This document shows positions 12,313 through 23,800 of a DNA stretch of 64,000 nucleotides, one piece after another. Made by a program: the position numbers and the translations under genes. The stretch is from Macrosoma leucophasiata (lineage: Eukaryota; Arthropoda; Insecta; Lepidoptera; Hedylidae): positions 7,785,001-7,849,000 of the forward strand of contig JAWQUS010000020.1 of assembly GCA_036365455.1 (NCBI GenBank), written 5' to 3'. Within the stretch, counting starts at the first letter, position 1. Every line of letters starts with the position of its first letter. The notes beneath the pieces were generated by a model. That model made no database searches, was not told the DNA's origin, and saw only the letters and a list, made by a program, of their open reading frames with translations.

Positions 12313-12590
12313 TACTGATGGTAGAGCTCCAGTGACGGAGATCGCGGGCGTAGGGACCACCGCATTACCTAATATACTTGCCGCTAAATGGTTGTGTTCA
12401 GCACTATCGTGTTCCGGTCAGGTGGTAATGTACGGCTCTGTAATTTCCGGGACAGAGGCATTACACTTTAGGCCTCAGGAGTGGTAACGCATCTGCATTT
12501 TGACATTGGTCTTTGTGTGGGTGTCTATAGGCTGCAGTCATCACTTAACATCAATGTGAACTGCATGCTTGTTTGCCACTTCCATTACAT
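12313..12590 (-). repeat. 290-bp dispersed repeat, minus copy
   Basis: A copy of the family described at 36266-36540. Its reading frames recur at each copy and reflect the repeat, not a gene. Confidence 0.8.
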
Positions 12591-12734
12591 AAAAAAAATG
12601 TCACTAGAACTCTACTACTTACTAGTAAAAAAGGCTTTTTTTTAGGACAGACTTATGTAGGTACGTGGCACGTCTTGCGACGGCACTAGTCTACATTAAC
12701 GGGGCAATTGGCGAGCGTAGAAGGCGCTCCAACC

Positions 12735-12900
12735 GAAGTAAAAAAAAGTTATCACAACTGCCTAAGGGAGACCCCTGTGGGTCCGAACCTCGGCTTAGGG
12801 CGTTGCAAAGGGACACATAGGACATATGCGATTAGGGCCGGTGCAACTTTCGCTCTAGCCATCGGTTGATGATAAACGGAAAACGACCAAGCGGGTCGTG
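12735..12900 (+). repeat. Dispersed repeat (CCCTGTGGGTCCGA block)
   Basis: The block CCCTGTGGGTCCGAACCTCGG and the later GGTGCAACTTTCGCTCTAG recur at 35263-35340 with a few differences. There is no coding frame. Class unknown. Confidence 0.6.
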
Positions 12901-12985
12901 AAAAAAAGGCTTGTTGCACTTCCATCATGTAGAAAAGATATTGTTGAATAAAATTATTTTATTTTGAGGTTTTTTATTATTTAAA

Positions 12986-13293
12986 ACGTAACTTCACGCC
13001 TGTAATCCCCGAAGGGGTAGGCAGAGGTAAGTGCATGCATGAATGCATTCAAACATACATGCAAACACCCACGATTCTCCGGTTTTGGTCCATAACAGGT
13101 GGCGAGCCTATTGACATCTCCGGGCACATTACCAAACTTGGGACTGAGAAACTTCCAGAAAATGGAAAAATCCCATAAGAACCGGAGATGAAAGATTTTA
13201 CACCGTTATCTCTATTATCTCCCAATCTGGGGATCGATCCCAGGACCCCAGCATAGTTGTAGTGGCCTGCTACCACTAGGCTACTGAGGCAGT
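12986..13293 (-). repeat. tRNA-derived SINE, copy 2
   Basis: Nearly full-length minus-strand copy of the SINE at 2912. The B box is partly degraded (GGGATCGATCCC at about 13209). Confidence 0.75.
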
Positions 13294-13574
13294 TTATTAT
13301 CTAAGTATATTGGGTCAACTCACTCACACACCTATTCAGTCTCAATTTGAACTTACAAAATAAGAAAAAGAAATTGAATTCTTGTGTAACCGAATACTCC
13401 AATGAACGGTGGCCGAGGGACCTACTGACCTCTGCAACATCAACCGGATTTTGGGTAAACTGTAGAGGTCAAAAGGATGATAGAATTAAGATATTATGAG
13501 TAGGTAGGTACATTTAAATATATCTACCTAATACACATTATTGAGATAAAAGCACCTAAGTGATTACTATATGT

Positions 13575-13825
13575 ATACTAGCTGACCCGGCAAACTTCGT
13601 ATTGCCTCACAATGAAAAAATGTGTCAAAGGTTTGATATATACGGAATGTATGGGAATTTGTATGGGAAAATTAAATTATGTTTTTTACTATTTCCCTTC
13701 AATTTCTTCATATTTTTTTACCTTTTTAACCTTCCCTGGACTTCCAAAAATCATTCAAAACCAAAATTAGCCAAGCCGTTCTCGAGTTTTAGCGAGACTA
13801 ACGAACAGCAATTGATTTTTGCACA
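13575..13825 (+). repeat. Dispersed repeat starting CTAGCTGACCCGGCAAAC
   Basis: It begins with CTAGCTGACCCGGC and ends with GACTAACGAACAGCAATTG. The end recurs inverted at 29637-29690. Related heads (CTAGCTGNGCCCGCGACTT type) are at 28697, 53331 and 58618, each followed by an ACAG-type microsatellite and a TTTATAATATTA end in the two longer copies. Confidence 0.55.
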
Positions 13826-14883
13826 CATGCTATGATCTACAACTTAAATCTACCCAAAGATTCTGAGACCACCAGTGCAGTTTGTTTTCTCTTTTTATCT
13901 TAATTCGCAGATTTTCTTTATTTAAAAGTTAATTATATAACTTAAAGGTATTCAATATTCAATAAAAGACTTCAAAATTGAATATACTTTAAACACTCCT
14001 CGACCAAAAGTTACGATTTTATTGACGGTGTAAATTACTTTATTATTTTTAAATTAGTCACGGTGAATCACTTCAAAGTAGTTGTTCGTAACCTTTTGTA
14101 GCAACTATTTTGATTTTCATAGTCACCTCACGCTCATTTTATAAGTTATCACATACTTTCTTATGACTGTAATCGCATATTGACATAAATTGATGCGCAT
14201 TTTTTACTTATACCTACTTCACATTATAATTATGCCCTAATCATAAATTAAGTTCGGGAGTTTTAAGTAGGTATGTATATATTTAACTATTGCAGTTGAC
14301 ATGCCTAAAGTTTAGATTTTCTGACACTACTGGGATTTTATCTAGGTACCTATATTAAAATAACTGTTTCTTCGTTTCTCACGTATCCCTATTTGATTCC
14401 AAGCGTGTTGAACTAAACTGTCAAAATTGTTGTAGAACAAGATTTGAATTCTGAGAATTTTGTTCTCATTTTCATAAATATTTAGATTCCCTGTTGTATA
14501 TAGTTTTAACGTAACCAAACTACAAATAGACAAAATTAAGTGTTTATTTGATAAAGACTAATAAATTGAATTAATTTGTGAAGTATTAATTGCTCTTACA
14601 TGTTTTCTTATCTATTACACACGCATTAGGCACCGGTTGATGTGAATCGAGTAGAAGTTCACAAAATAATTATGGGAAGCAAAAGGTTGACTACCTCTGT
14701 GTCATGCCGGCAGAGGCTTTGTTCTGCATCATTTTTATTGTGATACGGGACGCCTGTGGTATCTATCCTATAATGTTAAATATAATCAGTATTATTTTCA
14801 CTAATATGTGCAATTCGATGTTTTAAAACTTTTAATTGAAAAATGAGTGTTTATTAGTGTGAAAACTCAATCATTTTATTAAA

Positions 14884-17800
14884 ATGTTCCAAGAGATTGC
14901 TTTGTTTTGTATGTTTATTTTGAAATTAGTGGCCGCTCAATTTGGAAGTAAGGTTTATTTTCATTATTTCTCTGCAGTTGTAATATTATAATATTTTAAA
15001 ATGATAAATAGGATTTTTACGAAAGAAGTTTCGTTCAGATGCAAAGTATTGTATTATTCGTAATGAATTTATTATATTATTTTGATTTTGCTTATAATAT
15101 TGAATAATATTGTAACACAAAAAAGCGTGATTACTTTATCTTACTCTATCTAAAATAGTATTTAATATTTCAATTAGATAGTGTTTTTTCGTTATTCCAA
15201 CTTTAATTTTTTTTTAAACAATTTTTTTATGTAACGTGATGTCGCAGCGAATGACAAAATTGCATCGTGGTCAAATAATTAGGTACGGATGTCACAATGC
15301 GTTGTAGCCTCGATTTAAACGTAATATAGAGTCCATACACAAGGTCACTGAATAATACAACTCCATCACACAAATGTACCTAGGTAGGGGAAGATGGGGT
15401 AATGGGAGTCAGCGGGTAATAAGAGTCACCTATATATCCACGAAACTATACACGCAATCAATGTATTAACTACCTCCCCGTCCCTGCCCTGTGTCCCCGC
15501 CATTGCGTTAGATGACTCAAGTTTGTAGGCGCACGCGCATTTGAGATATTGTAGTATTTTGTTTTTAGGCCTCGCCGATCTTATTTTTCGTCGGTGAAAC
15601 AAACGATAAATGTCGAATTCTTCCAATAAACAGTCAATAATTTTACACGTATGCGGACAAACACACAATAATCTGACTTTCCGAGCATTGATCTGCAGTT
15701 TTAGACCCTAACAATAATTTCTAGGACATTTTTTTTCATTTTCATATTTGTGGGTAATGTGAGTCAGATGATTGTCATGCCTACGGACCATGATGTCGAT
15801 AGCTGGACTAGGCCCTAGATCGTCTAGATTCCATGGAAAGGCGGCTTGGCACTAGGGCAGGGAATGTTCGGAATATTTATGACAGTTATCATTCAAATAT
15901 GCTGAAAAATGGGGTCGTTTTTAATCTATAGGCTCTATCTATCTAGCTGATCCCGTTGTCATCCCCTGGCGACGCCTTTGACCACAGATGTACTTCATGT
16001 GGGCTACGTTCTCACATGGACTACTTTAGTTGAAACTTGCCGGAAGTTTATATCTGTCATATGTGCTAAATTTTCTTTGTCCATAAGGTGATCACCATTA
16101 CCCTCACGTCAGTTCAATGGGAGTCAAAGCGATTTTTTTGTAAAAACTGTTATAATTCCTAAAGTTGCTTGCCCAATTCATTAAAACTGATCTCAATTGA
16201 TAGTCAATTAAGTAAAGCAGACGTGTAGTCGGTTGAATTAAATATTTTGTTTGAAATCAAGTTTTTATTTCATGTCGCGCTTAGGTGACTCCCATTACCC
16301 TATCTTACCCTATATTAATACACACTAGATTTTTTTTTAATTGTGCCTTAGCGTAAGCTTACAGATTTCCAATTTCTTGTGGTACATTGAATTGATAATT
16401 AATATAAACAAATTGGTAAGTATTTGGTATGCGGCATTTTAACCCTACAAGTTCAAAATGATTAATTCTTATTACCAAAATTTGCATGTTACATTTCATA
16501 AGTCCTAAGGCGAGCTGAGCGAGGCGAGCTATTGACATTCCATACAGATAAGCGAGCCACTAGAGACCTCGCCATCGAAGTATTTTTAATAAAAACTACA
16601 GTCAACAATAATTTAATATACTTTCTTAATATATATAAATCTCGTGTCACAACGTTTGTCCTCAATGGACTCCTAAACTACTTAACCGATTATAATAAAA
16701 AAAAAAAAAAAAATTCGCACACCATGTGCAGTTCGATCCAACTTGAGAGATAGGATAGCATTCATCTCAATTCATAGTCGTAATATTATGTAAGAACCTA
16801 AATTGCAACCGTGCGAAGCCGGTACGGGCCGCTAGTATTATCTATAAAATATAGGCCTGTAGATATGTGACACATATTAGTAACCAAATTTTCCCGAAAC
16901 GGCTTGACCGATTTCAATGTTTTTTTTGTTTTTTTCGGTTGGTCTGAGAATAGATCGTCAGCTAATTTTTATACCGCTAAAACTATACGAAGTTCTTTGG
17001 GACAGCTAGTATTACATTTTTGTACTGACTGACTAGTCTAGTGTCAGATAGACAACGCACAGCCGAAACTAGGTGTTTCGTACCTTGACTTTAACAAAGT
17101 AGGTACATAGACAATTTCACGCACACATTTAAACATCTAGGCAACAGGCGTAGGATCATTTGGGCTTGTACTTTGACAGAGGGGAAAGCCTGCTAGCCTG
17201 CTGAGGGGAATGGCTACTCCCGCCGGCCTCCGGTTCTATGATCTAAACGGGATACGATAGTGCTGAACACTACCATTTGGTGGCAGATAAATTAATTAAC
17301 TAATCTAAATTCTAACAGTCATGGACATAACACGGGTATGAAGTCTCGGAAGAAGTTTATTTAATTTTAAAATGACCTTTTAGTAAATGTTTTTTTCTTC
17401 AGGCGTTTCAATAAGCGTCGGAATGGGGCGCATGGATGATGAGAATTCCCTAAATCTTGTGAGTAACACATAAAATTCATTAGTAATTATTATTGAATTT
17501 AAACATGATGCATTTTTATAGTACTGGACCCAAAAATCTTGTACATGAACCAAGGAGATAATCGGTTCAATTCTGAATAAATGATTACGTATTTATTTAT
17601 TTTTTCTTTTTATGGATGATGGTATATAAAGACTGACTTAATGGCAATAGGCATATTCTCCCAGTCAGCCATTGGGTTATGAAGAGAGCGACGATGTAGG
17701 TGCAGAACAGATGTTAAAAATCATGAATGGAAAAATATACAGGGTAATTTGTAACCAGACCAAGACCAAGACTAACACTTTTGTGGTACAACTTTTTCTA

Positions 17801-20800
17801 ATTCAATATTTTTTTTACCATACAAAAAATAATAAATAGAATTTGCAGTTCTAATACTTCACGTTACGTAAACAGCTGATGTCTGTACCTATGTAAAAAT
17901 TTACCTATGAAATGTAGTGCTAACAATTGATAGAAGTTCCATTTGAAACGATGTGATGTACTGCGTTTTGGAAAAAGTCATAGAACAAAAGTTGTAAGTC
18001 CACCTTGGACGATTTATGCGCTAGATATATTTAACCCTGTATATCAAAATTAAAATGTGAATGTGCTTTGATACTTCAAAGAGTGGAATGAACCAATCGT
18101 TCACAAGCAACTTTGTAACCTTATAAACGACTGAACAACGGTTTAAGGAAGAACATAACTTTTTTGAAGAAAAAGTTTTTAAAGTGCTCAATTGTTTTTT
18201 ATTTGATAATATTTTCTTGATCGATGCTAATTTCAGCATTTCATCGTGTAGGTAATAGGTATCCTTGAATTTTAGCGTGTTGACTCATATGCTGTAGGTA
18301 TAGGTATTTTATCTATATAACTAAAACACATTTCAGGGTCGATGCCCACCAAACACATCATGTGTGCCAATTAGTTCCTGTCCTATGCTAGAAGATCTAC
18401 TGGACTTCTCGTGTTTTTCCTCAGATAAGTACGTAATAATTGTAATTATAGCATATTATTAAATATTGTAAGGAATACATATTGAAAGCTTTTTAGGGTT
18501 CCCTAACCGAATGGTAAAAACGCGAATAATGTAACATGTAACGGGAATAATGAACACTATTTAACACCTCGATTAGAAAATCGAGTTATAATCATAATAC
18601 ATGAACTGAAATTACATGTTTATGTATTTAATATGTTTTATTTAAGAAATAAGTTGTCCTCAATTTGTACGAACAGTATGCACACCCTATGCATATTTAC
18701 CCTATCTCTACCTACGGCCACACATAAAACACGAACCAAAAAAAGTGATGCAGCGTAACTTGCGTACCCTTATTTAACACTCGCTAGTAATAAGATTAAT
18801 TTTTGTATTCTACTAGTTTATTTTTTAAATTATTTTTTACAATAAAAAGCACGTCTCAACGAGTTCTAATAAACTTGTTGAGACTAGCATTTTATTTTGG
18901 ATAGACGTTAGTCTCATTTTCGTTTGTATTGACTGTTCACCAAATGGGTGACCATAATTTCCTTAATTTTAATTAACTTTGGGACAAGATCTTCTCAAGA
19001 CCTTTATCAAAAATGTCTGAAATCGATTCGGTTATCGATTCTGAACTAACTAGTTTCGGGTTGTACATTCAATCCTGTTACACGTTGTATAGACATCCAC
19101 ACAAAAAACATAATGGACTTATTACACGGCACGGTATTCAGGGTACGATAGCAAGGGTCAGAGTAGTGTAATAACATTTAGGGAGTTAGGGCCCTAATTA
19201 GGGCGACCGGAGCGGCCCGTGTATTTGTACTGTAACTGAGTTAGGGCGCTGTCGACCGGATAGTGTAATAAGCGGCAACCCGGCGCTAGGCCACACCCAC
19301 CCATTCAGCCGGACCCTGAATACCGTGTCGTGTAATAAGTCCATTATGTTTTTTGCGCTGCCACCGCTGAGACCTGTGTTGTTATATATATGTGAAAGTT
19401 ATTACGGCTATATTATATTGTTATCTAACCGGAACACGATAGTGCTGAATACAATCGTTTAGCGGCAGATAGATTAGGTAATGCGGTGGTGCCCACGCCC
19501 TCGAGCGCCCTGGAACTCTACCACCTGTAAACTGACATGTTGTCTTATCTCCAGATATTTCCATCGCTTGAACGAGATTACATGCGGGAATGCAAACGAC
19601 GAAGATTACGTATGCTGTCCATCATGCGAGTGTGGCAGGGTCTACCAGGAAGGCACTCCGGAATGTGGACGCAGTATGGTGCAAGGGGTCAATTACCATG
19701 GATTGGGAGCTCATCCTTGGGTTGCCAGGATTGGTTTTACTAGTGAGTATATTTTCGTATTATCTTATTTTGTGGTTTGTCATACAAGGGGCATTGCCAA
19801 CTTTTTCAACAAATAGGTACGTATTAATTTAACTGTTACTAATAACATTAAATAGGTTTTTATTTCCTTTTAGGATTTTCTACTTCAATTTCAATTTATT
19901 TAAACAAATTTCATTATCAAATCAGAAATAGGTAATAATCAGACATGAAATCTATAACCGAATTATATAATACAATTTACTTTGATGATTTTTAATATTT
20001 ACTGTCTTTTTTCAGATAAAGACACGGGCAGCGTTCGTTTTGCTTGTAGTGGGTCAATCTTAGCGAAACGGGTTGTATTGACTGCTGCACACTGCGCTTT
20101 GGCCAAACCAGAAGGATACAAATTGTACGTAAACGCTATGATTTTTTGCTCATAATTATGGTACAAGGGAGCCAAATTAAATCAACCGCAAATAAGAGTT
20201 TCTGGCTGTTAAAGATAAAATAATTTAATTAAAAATACTTGCGGCCATTTTTTAATAGGCAACCTAGTGGATATACATTCTGTGTGATTATAAATATGCG
20301 TGAAAATAAGGTTTGCAGCATATCTGGATGAACGAAATGATTCTGCAGTGGGATCCTAACACATAATGTTTTTTTTAGCGTAAAGAAGGTGGCAAACGAG
20401 CATGCAATTCACATTGGTGTTAAATGATGACTGCAGCCTATAGACATCTAAACAAAACCAGGGGTCGAAATGCAGATGCGTGGCCACTCCTGACGCATAA
20501 GTTCATATTATGTCTCTGTGATAGTTACAACGAGATAGATTTTGTTGTTGTGTGGTTCATATTGAGATGTATAAAAGATATAAATCGAACTTTTCAATTT
20601 ATGCGTCAATTTTCAGATTTATTTTATTCAATCAATTTTAGAATTTTTGTTTACAATATGGCAATGGGAAATAAGCTGTTTATGTAGAAGTGCAGCCTAC
20701 AGAATAGATATCACAACAAAAATCTATTCAGAGATTCCAAAGCCGATACGCTGCTATTCCTGCAGTTTTTGTTTTTTTGACTCTGAGATAGAAATTATGT

Positions 20801-23800
20801 GGCCATAGGTGCATATTTTTAAGTAACCAAAACACTATCGCAAACGCTACTACAGTACCCAACAAGAAATATTGTACATCGACCCCAGGAAGGAGACTTC
20901 GGCTTATTTCGGGTGTGTAGAGCGTTATCTCTTTCGCACCGTACCTATTTGACGTTTGTCGACCATTTTGATCGACTTTTGGCAAATACCGGACTGTGAG
21001 TGCTTACGTAGGCAGTGTGCAACAGAGATAACGCTCTACGAAGTCGAAACTAGTTGATCGTCTCTTTCGCAGGATCTCTTCTAATTGTTGAGTACCTACT
21101 GTACAGGAAGGAGATTTCGGATTATTTTGGGTCTGTAGTGCGTTATCTTTTTCCCACCTTACATATATGACGTTTGTCCACCATTTTGATCAAGCCATAG
21201 AGCAACAATGTGAAGCAGAACAATGTGAAGCGCGCATGGCCCGGCGGCTGGTGTAGATCATAAGCGATCTGCTCGGTTAAGCACTACGGACGCGGTCGGG
21301 TAGTGTGATGGGTGACCGCTAGTGGCAAATTAAATGCGCGTTTCCGTGCATTGGAGGGCACGCTAAGCCGTCGGTCCCAGTTGCTATCGATAGATAGTAG
21401 TCGTTAATCCTTATGGGCGGTTTGAAAACATCCGACAGCGGGTTGGCCACTAACCCACCTACCTCCACCAATCCGCATTGGAGAAGCGAGGTGGAGTAAG
21501 CTCCAGGCCTCCCCCTAAAAAGGGGAGAGACTCGTGCCCAGCAGTGGGACGTATAATGGGTTGCCATTATTATTATTATTTATTATTGAGCAACACCGGA
21601 GGGGAGTAGCCATATGCTGCCTTTCACTCTGTCAAAGTACAAGCCCAAATGGGCCTATACCTGTCGCCTAGACGTTTAAATATGTGCGTGAAATTGTTTT
21701 TGTATTTTGTTAAAGTCAAGGTGTGACTTTCGTAGTAATAGACGATTTTTGTAGTGTGCGTGTGTGTCGCACGCATTTCTCCCCGTAAAAAATGTCAGAC
21801 TGTTTTGCATCGGTAATAGACGCTATGGCAACTCTCCTCCAGTCTGCCGCGGCCGGTGGCCCGTGTTGCTCTATGGATCAAGTTTTGACCAATACCGGAG
21901 TATCAGTCCTTACTTAGACAGTGTGCAGCTGAGATAACGCTCTACGAAGTCGAAACTAGCCGTCACTTTCATAGGCTCGATATGCAATATTTTTTGATGA
22001 GCACTACTTTTCAGCAGATGTCTACGCCTTCGACGCGCTCGAATCTACCACGGGAACACTTACACTAACCCTCTTATTCATAAACGTACATTAGATACGT
22101 TTTAGCTATAGAATGCTTAGTCGTTGTCAGTTGCATTGTCAAATGTGCACGATAGAAAAGGACAAAGCTACACACACACTTTAGCTAAAATACGTTTATG
22201 AATAAGGGGGTAAGACTACAAGTAAATGTCAAGAGCATAATTAAAACACGTGCTTAATTAATATCAGGTCTACAATAGTGGTGGGCGAATGGGATATCGG
22301 TCGCAGCCCGGATTGCAACGACTTCTTCTGCGCGCCAGCCACGCAGGCCATTAAGGTCGAGAGCGTGGTCGTACACCCTGGGTACGAGCAGAAGATATTC
22401 CGGCACGACATCGCGCTTATCGTGCTTAAGGACGAAATCAAATATTCAGGTAAAGCTTATTACCTAATTCAGGTAAAAATTATGTAGGTAACACAAAATA
22501 AATATAGAACGTCCACGATAGCAATGGGTGAATTACGCGCAGCCGCCACCCGCGCTATTAAGGTTGAGAGCATAATCCTATGTTAGCAGTACAAGCAGAG
22601 GATATTTTGGCATGATATCGTGCTCATCATGATTCATATTATCAAGTATTCAAGTAGTGGCTTTGAAACAAAGAATTAATATAGATGTAATAGAGATGGA
22701 CACATGGGATATCGGCCGCAGCTCGAACTACAACGACTTCTTATGTGCGCCCGCCAAACAAACTTCTAGACGCTTAGATAACACACAAACCTTAATAAAA
22801 CCTTAATAAAAATGGTTTCAATACATATCATAAATGTCCATTGCACGTCTGCGAAAGTTTTGTAAAAAATTAACTCTGTACCCAAACCAGCTCAAACAAT
22901 AAAACCAAAAAAGAGTATACCTTACAATATTATTTCTATAAATACCTAACGGAAATGTTAATGAATAATCGAGGATATCAAATGCAATTGCGATGTCAAT
23001 GTTCACAGTAACTGATGTCCGATTGCGCTTCAAGGTCTTATGATCTCACAATTAAATGGTGATCTAGTCCAATCTTGTCATTCTAATTGCTGTGGTTTCA
23101 TTTCAGTGACAGCTGCGCCGATCTGTTTGAGCGATAAGCCGGAAATCGTGATAAACGAACGTGCAACGCTGGTCGGTTGGGGAAAACTGTCCGGACAAAA
23201 TAATTTGGTACGATAGTGTTGTTATATTAGTTATGTTTGGTTCATGCTTAGTCAAGTTTTCATAGAATATAAATTGGAATACCTATTTTTATAAACCTCG
23301 TCGTCTGGTGGAAACTGATTAGTGGAGGGCATCCTTATTACTCTTAATCACCAAAACCATTCCAGTATTCTCCCTCAGAACCAGCAGTACCACGTATGGC
23401 ACTGGTAAGAGACTGCTGGAAATAGCGTCCAATACTCCGACGACCCCTACACGTGCCTTCTAATGGAACTTTCAGACACATCAGGTGGAACTCGGACCTC
23501 TGCGATCCCATGATCCCTAGGGCCGTATTCGTAGCAATCCTCCGTTTGCTCGATATCTACGTAATCTATGATATTTTTATACAATGAAGGTGGCAAACAA
23601 GCGTGCAGCTCACATGGATGTTAAGTGATGGCTGCAGCCTATGATCGCAGTTGTTATGTCTCTGTGATAGTTAACAGTGGTGGAAGTTTTACCGCGGGGC
23701 GCCGCAGCCCATCTCGCGATATTATTGAAACATTGAAAAACCTGAAACTTAAACCAAAAGTGAACCATACCAGCAGTACTAGTGCTGTGCGTTGAACATT

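Noticed and set aside
21228..21310. Possible 5S rRNA gene
   Set aside because: Only the internal 5S-like blocks are present and they are diverged; the rest is SINE body.
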